Shown here: piece by piece, positions 1 to 6,022 of the stretch | Numbering within the stretch: position 1 is the first letter of the stretch | Layout of the letters: each line of letters begins with the position of its first letter | Assembly: GCF_041276565.1 (NCBI RefSeq) | Contig: NZ_JBGGGR010000011.1 | Coordinates: forward strand, 1 to 8,066 | Direction: 5' to 3' | Length of the DNA: 8,066 nucleotides | Source of the DNA: Phytoplasma sp041276565 | GTDB taxonomy: Bacteria; Bacillota_I; Bacilli_A; Acholeplasmatales; Acholeplasmataceae | Notes under the pieces: model-generated | Told to the model about the DNA's origin: nothing | Database searches by the model: none | What the model saw: only the letters and a program-made list of their open reading frames with translations | Program-made: the position numbers and the translations under genes

Positions 1-339
1 CATTGAGCTGTGTCCGTTTTTTAATACAACTTTTTATTTTAAAATGACTCTTTAAGACTAAAAATTAATAGATAATTTAATATCTTTTCAAACTAAAGAA
101 ATATTGTTTTCATTCAAAAAAGTGTCTAAACTTTTTTTGATAATTCTTTGGTTTCAAAAGATATTTTTTTAAATATTTTATCTTTACACTATCTAGTTAG
201 GTAAAAAAAGTGAAAAACTCGTCAACAAAATGAAAAGAAAATAATCTTTGATATCAATTTAACATTTTTCTTTACAAAAAGGCGCACTAAAACAACCTTT
301 TTCAAGGTTATATTATTTTATATTAATTCAACTAAAAAT
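1..339. other. non-coding DNA downstream of tra5
   Basis: I see no gene here on either strand. The stretch is AT-rich, with stop codons in all frames. Two short motifs, TGTCCGTTTTTTAATACA at 11-28 and TGTCTAAACTTTTTTTGA at 123-140, resemble terminal inverted repeats of IS3/IS150-group elements, but no matching partner or target duplication was found. A weak hairpin at 294-309 may end the tra5 transcript. The stretch probably holds the 3' untranslated part of the tra5 element and junctions with older insertions. Confidence 0.5.
294..309 (-). terminator. weak hairpin after tra5
   Basis: AACCTT and AAGGTT form a 6-bp stem around a 4-base loop. Read on the minus strand, it is followed by GTTTTAG rather than a clean run of T. 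It lies about 30 bases past the tra5 stop codon, where a terminator would be expected. The stem is short and the T-tract poor, so this is only a candidate. Confidence 0.3.
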
Positions 340-1284
340 TTATCTCAGATTTTGAACATATTGAGATGGAGTTGAATGATTTAATTTGCTTAAAATCCAC
401 TTAGTATTCCAAAATTTCGGAAAATGATTGATTAATTTTTTCATTTTATCAGGAGATTTTTGAAATAAAAAAGGATTTTGATGTTGTAAAATTGTTTTCA
501 TTTGGCCAAAAAAGTTTTCAATAACGGCGTTATCACGAGGGGTAGCTTTTCTTGACATGCTGATTAAAAAACCTTTTTTTGTTAAAGTTTGTTGTACTTT
601 TGGTGATTGATAAACGGTTCCTTGATCGGAGTGAATAATACAAGGATTAGTAATTTTTGGGAGTTTTTTAATAGTATTTAAAACTAAATCTTTATTTTGG
701 TGTGAAGAAGTATAAGAAGCGATGATTTGGTTATTAAAAGAGTCAATGATACAAGAAAAATATAAAAAACCTTGATTAGTTTTGAAATAAGTAATATCAG
801 TAAAGAGTTTTTGGAGGGGTTTGGTGGTAATAAAATCTCGATTGATTAAATTAGGAACTACTTTTAATTTAGCTTTTAAATTATTGTTATAATAATATTT
901 ATTTTTTTTGATTCTTAAACAACAACAAATATTATTTTTTTTCATAATGAGATAAACTTTTTTCTTGTTGATGAATTCGTTAAAGGTTTTTTGGTATAAA
1001 TCAGTGATTTTTCGATGACCGTAAAAATATTGATAATGGAGACATAAAGCTTTAATTCTTTTTTGTTGTAACAGGTATTTTTCTTCTTTTTCTTTTAGTT
1101 TAGCTTTCACTTTCAACCAATAATAATAAGTACTTCTTTTAATTTGAATTGTTTTTAAAATGGTGGTTAAATTCAGGGTTTGATTGAATTGGTTGGTTAA
1201 ATGAAAAACAATCTTTTTATCAATTTTTTTAATCTTTTCAATAATTTTTTGTAATAATTTAATTTTTTGTTTTAATTTTTGCAT
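340..1284 (-). CDS. tra5: IS3-family (IS150-like) DDE transposase, Tra5
   Basis: This is the OrfB-type transposase that cuts and joins the DNA ends of an IS3-family element. The 314-residue protein has a lysine-rich, probably helical N-terminus (about 1-75) and an HTH_21-like segment ending in FYGHRKI (87-93). An RNase H-fold integrase core follows, with D163 (TDITYF), D220 (HSDQGTVYQS) and E256 (NAVIENFFGQMK). The spacing D-56-D-35-E is typical of IS3, and the C-terminus keeps the family pattern FWNTKW...LNHSTPSQYV. The core therefore looks intact and possibly active. No upstream OrfA with a helix-turn-helix is visible: the frame closes nine codons before the ATG, with no clear Shine-Dalgarno. 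The element may have lost OrfA or belong to a single-ORF variant. tra5 copies are a hallmark of phytoplasma PMUs. Confidence 0.93.
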   Translation of the reverse strand: MQKLKQKIKLLQKIIEKIKKIDKKIVFHLTNQFNQTLNLTTILKTIQIKRSTYYYWLKVKAKLKEKEEKYLLQQKRIKALCLHYQYFYGHRKITDLYQKTFNEFINKKKVYLIMKKNNICCCLRIKKNKYYYNNNLKAKLKVVPNLINRDFITTKPLQKLFTDITYFKTNQGFLYFSCIIDSFNNQIIASYTSSHQNKDLVLNTIKKLPKITNPCIIHSDQGTVYQSPKVQQTLTKKGFLISMSRKATPRDNAVIENFFGQMKTILQHQNPFLFQKSPDKMKKLINHFPKFWNTKWILSKLNHSTPSQYVQNLR

Positions 1285-1330
1285 CTTAATACCAATTATC
1301 TTTATAAATTATTCTGAATATATTAACTAT

Positions 1331-1336
1331 ATTATA
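1331..1336 (-). promoter_or_regulatory. possible -10 box for tra5
   Basis: The minus strand reads TATAAT here, about 47 bases upstream of the tra5 ATG. The nearest -35-like sequence, TTGATC, is about 21 bases further upstream, longer than the usual 16-18. In DNA this AT-rich a perfect TATAAT can occur by chance, so this is a weak candidate. Confidence 0.3.
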
Positions 1337-1397
1337 ACTCTAAAAGATTTTTTATTGGATCAATAAGCGCTTCAGCGCGTTCATCTTTTTGTTTCAT
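1332..1397 (-). pseudogene. 21-residue ORF, possible gene remnant
   Basis: A short frame from ATG to TAA encodes 21 residues, starting MKQKDERAEALIDP. Its codons are unusually GC-rich for this window (CGC GCT GAA GCG CTT), and the same bases give a short hairpin, GCGCT-TC-AGCGC, at 1367-1378. It has no good Shine-Dalgarno. It may be the tail of a degraded gene, such as a lost OrfA or another PMU gene, or simply chance. I do not recognise the peptide. Confidence 0.2.
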
Positions 1398-1503
1398 ATA
1401 TAATAATCAATACTTGGGAAGGTAGTTAATTTAAAAATTAAAGTTGATTTAATGATTGAAATAAATTAAAAAAAATAAAATTACCTAAAAAGAGGTTTTT
1501 ATG

Positions 1504-1581
1504 ATATCGATAAATAATAATGATATGAAAAATGATAATGCGATAATATCAAATATCGAGTATCATTATCATTATCGATAT
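1504..1581. repeat. GATA/TATC-rich imperfect inverted repeat
   Basis: The left arm, 1504-1526, begins ATATCGATAA and ends TAATGATAT. The right arm, 1560-1581, is its near-perfect reverse complement: ten identical outer bases, one single-base gap and a few mismatches. The 33-base centre is itself rich in GATAAT/ATATC words. It could form a cruciform or a transcript hairpin, or be a binding site for a dimeric protein. It lacks a T-run directly after it, so it is not a typical terminator. Confidence 0.6.
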
Positions 1582-1596
1582 AAAATATCAAATATC
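1545..1596 (+). repeat. 13-bp direct repeat AATATCAAATATC
   Basis: The sequence AATATCAAATATC occurs exactly at 1545-1557 and again at 1584-1596, 39 bases start to start. One copy lies inside the loop of the neighbouring inverted repeat and the other just outside its right arm. This looks like part of a compound protein-binding region. Confidence 0.6.
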
Positions 1597-1644
1597 ACTC
1601 CTTAAATAAGTTTTTTATTAAAAAGGATATATGAAAAGTAACAT

Positions 1645-1710
1645 GGTAATAAAGTGGTAATAAGATGGTAATAAAAAGGTAACTTAATGGTAATAAAATG
1701 GTAATTTTAT
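1645..1710. repeat. six tandem 11-bp iteron-like repeats
   Basis: GGTAA starts at 1645, 1656, 1667, 1678, 1689 and 1700, an unbroken 11-bp period. The units are GGTAATAAAGT, GGTAATAAGAT, GGTAATAAAAA, GGTAACTTAAT, GGTAATAAAAT and GGTAATTTTAT. GGTAA is invariant while the AT-rich spacer drifts, as expected for repeats held in place by a binding protein. A period near one helical turn puts every GGTAA on the same face of the DNA. The array ends three bases from the stop codon of the 213-residue gene. Iteron arrays of plasmid and phage origins look like this. The function is inferred, but the repeat itself is directly visible. Confidence 0.9.
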
Positions 1711-1713
1711 AAA

Positions 1714-2355
1714 TTATTTATTTGTTTTTAATTCTTTTTTATTTAAATTTGATAAATAACCAGAACGTAACTTTTTCACCCGATAACCTTGTTTATCTTT
1801 TGTTAAAAAAGATTGAAGATATTTTAAATCTTCTTTTCGATAATAAATAATGTTTAACCCTTTTTTATAGTTAGTTTTCATGGGTTTGTGGTATTTATCT
1901 AGTTTTTGAGGGTCTAATTGATATAACTGTAAAGTTTCTAACTTATTGACATCAATTTTTCCAATTAATTCTTTGATACGGTTTTTAGTTTCATTTTGAT
2001 AATTGATTTGAAAAAGAGGATATAGGTTTTTAATGGGGTTATTTTGGCTTTTAAGCGGGGTTAAATTAGAAAGTAATAGTTTACTATTACTAGAAGATAA
2101 ATTATCATTAATTAAGGTTATTTTCGTTTGTTTAATTTCTTCTAAGATTTGTAGGTCGACAAAGAGAGTTTGGTTTTTCGGACGGTAATTAGCTTCTTGG
2201 TAGGTATTTTTCTTTTTAGAATGAGAGATAATAGTGAGATTTATTAAATCTTCTTTTAATATTTTTAAAAAGTTTTTAATTTGAGTTAAATCGTTAGGGT
2301 TGGTTTTCGTATTCCAACCTCCGATTCTAATTTCTTGACTAGTGTCGTTTTTCAT
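1714..2355 (-). CDS. unknown PMU protein, last gene of replication cluster
   Basis: I do not recognise this 213-residue protein. It has no signal peptide or membrane segment and is rich in Lys, Asn and Leu. A possible small folded domain at about 8-70 (IRIGGWNTKTN ... TLFVDLQI) is followed by a polar middle and a basic C-terminus (about 155-213, with several KK/KKLR groups) that could contact nucleic acid. The start is supported by AAGGAG eight bases upstream of the ATG. It follows dnaG by 18 bases and is clearly co-transcribed with it. Its stop lies three bases from the iteron-like array, so it could be a DNA-binding or initiator-type protein acting there. That is inferred only from position and charge. 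Confidence 0.8.
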   Translation of the reverse strand: MKNDTSQEIRIGGWNTKTNPNDLTQIKNFLKILKEDLINLTIISHSKKKNTYQEANYRPKNQTLFVDLQILEEIKQTKITLINDNLSSSNSKLLLSNLTPLKSQNNPIKNLYPLFQINYQNETKNRIKELIGKIDVNKLETLQLYQLDPQKLDKYHKPMKTNYKKGLNIIYYRKEDLKYLQSFLTKDKQGYRVKKLRSGYLSNLNKKELKTNK

Positions 2356-2374
2356 TTTTGATTTCTCCTTTTAA

Positions 2375-3700
2375 TTATTCATTAATTATTTCTACTTTAT
2401 CTTCTCCAAAGAAATGAACCGCTAAATCGACGATGATTTTCTTTTTGGCCTCTTCATATGAAAGATAAGGGTTTAAAAAACATTTTTGATATACTTCTTT
2501 TCCGTATTGACATAATAAATCATCGACATCTTTACAAGTTTTATCATATGGTGGTAAAATCCTGCGGATTTCATAAGGGATTTGATTTAATTTTAGTTGT
2601 TTTCCTAAGACTTCACTGCGTTTTTGGCCTGTTTTGTCGTTGTCTAAGGCGATAATGACTTTGATATTTTCTTTTTTGAGAATTTCTAGTTGAGATTGAG
2701 AAAGTAATTGAGTGACACAAATGAGACCGACCACGTTTTTAATTCCGTTTTGCCAACAACTAATGACATCAAAAAATCCTTCATGAATGATGATGGTTTT
2801 TGTTTGTTTGATAAAAGGTAACGCTTCAAAAAACCGATAACTAAAATGAAAGGTGGGGGTTTGACTGAAATTAGTTAAAGCTTGGTATTTGGGTTGGAAA
2901 TAACTAGTCTCGCGAAAATGATTTTGATAAAAATGAAAAGTTTGATGATAACCGTTTTTAATGGGGATAATGATAGAACCATGAAAAGTATCATGAAAAT
3001 ATTTTGTCCCTTGGTGGTTGGTTTTTTCTTTAATAAAACCATATTCTAATAATTTATCAATGTTAATGTTTTTCTTTTTTAAAAAATTGATGAATCGAAA
3101 AGATAAAGGTTTATTAGATAAAGGGGCGTATCCTAATTTAAATTCTTTAATGGTTTCTAGAGTTAGTTTTCTTTTTTGAGTTAAATAAGTTAATCCTGGT
3201 TGGCTTTCATTGTTTCGGTTGGAAATTAATAAATAATGATAATAATCTCTAATTTGATTAAATAAGGGTGAGATTTCTTTAAATAATTGGTTTTTGATGA
3301 GTTGGATTTGGGTTTCATCAATTGGATGAGATGTTTTGGATTGATATGGTTGTTTAAAAGGATTAGTGGTTATTTTATTGCTTTCTTTTTCTTGTTGGTT
3401 TAAAGTTTTAAATTCTTGAGTTTTCATAAAATGATAAATTCTAGTAACAACCTCAGGAAAGTTTTTATTTCTTCTAACTTCTTGATAAACATCAATTACG
3501 TCATAATCACGACCACATTTCCAACAATGAATATTGTTGTTTTCATTGATATGACAAGTTGTTGGATTTTGACCTTGATGGATGGGACAAGGGAAGCGAT
3601 ATTTGTCGTTGAAGTTTGGTGGGAGAATATTTAATTTTTTTAATAAAACCGACATAGGGAAATTAGTTTTGATGTGGTTAATTTTTTCTTGATTATTCAT
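2375..3700 (-). CDS. dnaG: DnaG-type DNA primase, short form
   Basis: This protein makes RNA primers for DNA replication. The N-terminal CHC2 zinc-binding domain has CPIH (38-41) and CWKC (59-62) as metal ligands. The catalytic region includes HGSIIIPI (240-247), matching the primase core GRIIFPI motif. The TOPRIM domain has the acidic E307 (IIIHEGFFD) and the metal-binding ALDNDKTG (351-358, D353 and D355); KDVDDLL (390-396) closes the core. At 441 residues it is well short of the usual roughly 600 and lacks most or all of the C-terminal helicase-binding domain, as in some phage and plasmid primases. The AAGGAG Shine-Dalgarno overlaps the dnaB stop, with 12 bases between the genes, so the two are tightly co-expressed. 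It is probably a mobile-element copy, additional to a chromosomal dnaG. Confidence 0.95.
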   Translation of the reverse strand: MNNQEKINHIKTNFPMSVLLKKLNILPPNFNDKYRFPCPIHQGQNPTTCHINENNNIHCWKCGRDYDVIDVYQEVRRNKNFPEVVTRIYHFMKTQEFKTLNQQEKESNKITTNPFKQPYQSKTSHPIDETQIQLIKNQLFKEISPLFNQIRDYYHYLLISNRNNESQPGLTYLTQKRKLTLETIKEFKLGYAPLSNKPLSFRFINFLKKKNINIDKLLEYGFIKEKTNHQGTKYFHDTFHGSIIIPIKNGYHQTFHFYQNHFRETSYFQPKYQALTNFSQTPTFHFSYRFFEALPFIKQTKTIIIHEGFFDVISCWQNGIKNVVGLICVTQLLSQSQLEILKKENIKVIIALDNDKTGQKRSEVLGKQLKLNQIPYEIRRILPPYDKTCKDVDDLLCQYGKEVYQKCFLNPYLSYEEAKKKIIVDLAVHFFGEDKVEIINE

Positions 3701-3712
3701 TGTTTTAACTCC

Positions 3713-5206
3713 TTAAAAAGTTTCGATTTGATAAGGTAAAACATAACCGATTTCTTGGAAGGTTTGCGTGGTCATTTCAAAATGATAAACTAAGGTTTTT
3801 TTAGTGCCACTGCGATTTTTTTTGATATTTACTTCGATGATTTTTTGGGATTCGTTGTTTTTTGATGCTAAATATAATTGATTACAATTTTGATTATAGA
3901 TATTTAAGGGCTTGTCTTGGTCTTTGGATAGTTTGGGTTGGAATTCAGACATCATTAAGACGATATCGGAGTTAGTTTCGATCCCTCCTGAACCTTTTAA
4001 AGCGGTGATTTCAGGAGATTTTCCTTGGTAATTGCTATATGTATCTCTTGAAAATTGAGATAAAATCATAATAACAATATTTAATTCAATGGCTAATCTT
4101 TTTAATTTAGTCATAATTTCATCAATGGCTAGGCGGTCATTTTCTAAATGATTAGATGATTTGGTAATTTGAAGATGATCGATGACAATGATTTCTACTT
4201 TTTGTTCTAAATGAAGACGATAAACTAAATCAATGACATAATCAATGCTTTTAACTTGATCATAACTAAATGATAAATTAAGTCGAGAAAATAATTGTTC
4301 AGTGTAATTCATCCTTTCCATATAGGTATGTTTAGTGATGTTTGAGTCTTCCCAATTTTTAGCTAAAATAACATCTAAGGGAATTTGAGTTTGGTGGGCT
4401 AATAAACGACTTAAATTTTCTTCTAAGGTCATTTCATAAGAAAAAACTAACATATGGGGATAATATTTAGTTTCTTGATGTTTGGTTTTGACGATATCTA
4501 AAAGAAGATTGTAGACAAAAGTGGTTTTTCCTAACCCTGTATAACCGCCAATGGTGATGATTTGACCTTTTTTAAAGCCTTTCGTGGCTTGGTTTAAGCC
4601 TTTGAAGGTTTCTGATAGACGGTAATATTCTTCTTGAATTTTTTGTTTTGCTTGGTTATTAGTTTCAAAAAATTCAGGATGACAAGAAGCCATTTGATTT
4701 AAAGTTAATAAGGTTTTATCGGAGGAATGAGATATAAAGGACATAAATTTTCTTAATTTATCAAAGATTTCTTGGTAGTATAGATTTTTATGATAAGGAT
4801 CTTTGTTTTCAAAAGAAGGACTAATAATTTTTAAGAGTTGTTGGAACAGTTTTTCTTGGGTATAGGTATGTTTTAAGTTATCTAAGAAATAGAGATTATT
4901 TTCCTTACTAAAATCATTATTTAAAAAAGATAATGATTCTTTAGTAAAGTTATCTTGGGGGAAATAGTTTTGAAGATAGGCGAGTAATTCTTTGATGATC
5001 TCAGTTTGAGATTTGATTTTATCAAAGGGATGAGTTGTTTGTTGTTCTAAAAATAAATATTTTAAGGCTGTAAATATTTTTGTATTGTGGGCGTCAAGTA
5101 AAGTTTTAGGGTTGATTATTTGACAATAAAGGTTTAATTTTTCCCATTGACCTTGTTCGATATAATTTATTAATTGTCTTAACGCTTTTTGTTCATTGGT
5201 TAACAT
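3713..5206 (-). CDS. dnaB: replicative DNA helicase DnaB
   Basis: This is a hexameric RecA-fold helicase that unwinds DNA at the fork. Residues 1-180 form a divergent N-terminal domain and linker. The motor domain then shows Walker A GYTGLGKT (221-228), motif H1a FSYEMT with E258 (family SLEMS) and Walker B IIVIDHLQI (339-347). It also has H3 ILSQFSR (381-387), H4 KGSGGIETNSDIVLMM (404-419) and the C-terminal KKNRSGT loop (462-468). All key motifs are intact, and 497 residues is within the family range. The ATG is one base after the stop of the upstream gene, whose last codons contain the AAGGAG Shine-Dalgarno, so translation is probably coupled. It pairs with the adjacent dnaG as a minimal primosome. 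No helicase loader is evident nearby. Confidence 0.96.
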   Translation of the reverse strand: MLTNEQKALRQLINYIEQGQWEKLNLYCQIINPKTLLDAHNTKIFTALKYLFLEQQTTHPFDKIKSQTEIIKELLAYLQNYFPQDNFTKESLSFLNNDFSKENNLYFLDNLKHTYTQEKLFQQLLKIISPSFENKDPYHKNLYYQEIFDKLRKFMSFISHSSDKTLLTLNQMASCHPEFFETNNQAKQKIQEEYYRLSETFKGLNQATKGFKKGQIITIGGYTGLGKTTFVYNLLLDIVKTKHQETKYYPHMLVFSYEMTLEENLSRLLAHQTQIPLDVILAKNWEDSNITKHTYMERMNYTEQLFSRLNLSFSYDQVKSIDYVIDLVYRLHLEQKVEIIVIDHLQITKSSNHLENDRLAIDEIMTKLKRLAIELNIVIMILSQFSRDTYSNYQGKSPEITALKGSGGIETNSDIVLMMSEFQPKLSKDQDKPLNIYNQNCNQLYLASKNNESQKIIEVNIKKNRSGTKKTLVYHFEMTTQTFQEIGYVLPYQIETF

Positions 5207-5207
5207 T

Positions 5208-5831
5208 TTATATTAACTCCTTTTTTTCTTTTTTAATGATGTTGATGTTAGAAAAAGGGATGAATTGACGGGTAATTAAGTTTTGTAAGAAATTGTTGGC
5301 TGAATTGGAAAATAAATTAATTACTTGATTAATACCTTGGACTTTTCCTTGATTGATTTTATGATTTAATCTCTGAGTTTCTGGTTCGTTGTTGGTTAAT
5401 AAATAAAATTCAAAACGAGTATCGAGTTTTTTTAATTGTTGTCCTTCTACCATGGCTTGTTTATATCGATCACGAAGACATGTTTTAAAATTAAAAGCGA
5501 TAATCCGTTTATTTTTCGTAAATAACACTAAATCAAATTTAATGTCGGGGATGAAGAATAAATAAGCTTGAGGATATAAATGAATGATTCCTTGGTTTTG
5601 AAAATAGAGAAAAATAAGATATTCATTGATTTTACCACGGATTACTTTTTGACTTTGAGAGTTATAGTTGTTATCGGTTAAATATTTATCTAGTAAATAG
5701 TGATGATGTTTCGTATATTCATGAAAATTAAGTAAAAATGATGTTTTATGAAAAAGTTTTTTTAAAATATTAACACATTGAGTGTTAGTATTGAAATGTT
5801 TAATGTGATAAAAATCAGTATTCGTTAACAT
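5208..5831 (-). CDS. putative PD-(D/E)XK-fold nuclease
   Basis: I do not recognise this 207-residue protein by name, but its centre looks like a PD-(D/E)XK nuclease. An acidic helix, GKINEYLIFLYF (66-77), is followed by FIPDIKFDLVLF (93-104) with candidate D96 or D100. Then comes a hydrophobic strand ending in FNFK (113-116) and CLRDRYKQAMVEG (118-130). The usual (D/E)XK acid is replaced by Asn114, but E129 lies 13 residues after K116. This resembles the K-x12-E migration known in EcoRII and similar to K-x13-E in Cfr10I/NgoMIV. The KT-x3-DRYKQ segment also recalls restriction enzymes. AAAGGA precedes the ATG, and dnaB follows after one base. No partner methylase is visible, so a role in replication or recombination is more likely than restriction. 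The fold call is inferred. Confidence 0.7.
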   Translation of the reverse strand: MLTNTDFYHIKHFNTNTQCVNILKKLFHKTSFLLNFHEYTKHHHYLLDKYLTDNNYNSQSQKVIRGKINEYLIFLYFQNQGIIHLYPQAYLFFIPDIKFDLVLFTKNKRIIAFNFKTCLRDRYKQAMVEGQQLKKLDTRFEFYLLTNNEPETQRLNHKINQGKVQGINQVINLFSNSANNFLQNLITRQFIPFSNINIIKKEKKELI

Positions 5832-5854
5832 CTTTGATATTCCTTTCTTTAAAT

Positions 5855-5884
5855 AAAAAAAAGACCTTTAAATTAAGGTCTTTT
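5855..5884 (-). terminator. intrinsic terminator before the nuclease-dnaB-dnaG cluster
   Basis: GACCTT (5863-5868) pairs with AAGGTC (5875-5880), extended by AAAA/TTTT to 10 bp around a 6-base loop. The minus-strand transcript then runs into eight U residues. The stop codon of the 49-residue gene lies in the loop, so its last codons are part of the stem. The next start codon is only about 24 bases beyond the T-run, leaving no room for a promoter in between. Partial read-through is therefore likely. Confidence 0.75.
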
Positions 5885-6022
5885 GTTGGTTTTTTTAGTT
5901 TTAAAAATTCTTTTTGTTTTCCAGGTAATGGTGCCATCAGGTTTCACCGTTTTAATTTTTCCATTCCGATAATAAAAATAAAGATTACCATTTTGGCATT
6001 TTTTCTTAATAACAATAGACAT
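5873..6022 (-). CDS. 49-residue highly basic protein
   Basis: A complete 49-residue frame begins MSIVIKKKCQNGNLYFYY and contains KTVKPDGTITWKTKRIF. It has 12 Lys, 3 Arg and a single Asp, so it is strongly positively charged, and its alternating pattern suggests beta strands. This may indicate nucleic-acid binding. The start is well supported: AGGAG lies six bases upstream, and the ATG overlaps the thymidylate kinase stop as TAATG, typical of translational coupling. The stop falls in the loop of the terminator at 5855-5884. I do not recognise the family. It has no Cys pairs for zinc binding and no membrane segment. Confidence 0.72.
   Translation of the reverse strand: MSIVIKKKCQNGNLYFYYRNGKIKTVKPDGTITWKTKRIFKTKKTNKRP

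Larger units (their letters stand above)
1285..1713. other. gene-poor gap between tra5 and the replication cluster
   Basis: No convincing gene lies in these 429 bases. The right half (about 1500-1713) is densely structured, with an inverted repeat, a 13-bp direct repeat and six tandem 11-bp repeats, all listed separately. The left half (1285-1500) holds a possible tra5 promoter and a 21-residue ORF. The repeats lie immediately after the last gene of a DnaB/DnaG cluster and beside AT-rich DNA (about 1598-1640) that could melt easily. I therefore infer a candidate replication origin or partition-like site. No DnaA box was recognised. Confidence 0.35.

Noticed and set aside
1488..1503. Terminator hairpin (ACCT...AGGT) at the end of the replication cluster
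   Set aside because: The stem is only 4-5 bp, lies over 200 bases from the last stop codon, and similar short pairs are expected by chance in such AT-rich DNA.
1645..1710. CRISPR array
   Set aside because: The units are 11 bp and contiguous, without unique spacers of about 30 bp and without cas genes nearby.
2458..2655. Plus-strand 65-residue ORF
   Set aside because: It lies wholly inside dnaG, antisense, with no Shine-Dalgarno or domain; it is a shadow frame.
3416..3634. Plus-strand 72-residue ORF
   Set aside because: It is antisense to the zinc-finger region of dnaG, whose minus-strand motifs are unmistakable.
5208..5831. Type II restriction enzyme of a restriction-modification pair
   Set aside because: The active-site-like motif recalls EcoRII-type enzymes, but no methyltransferase gene is in the window and the gene is coupled to dnaB; only a general nuclease-fold call is justified.
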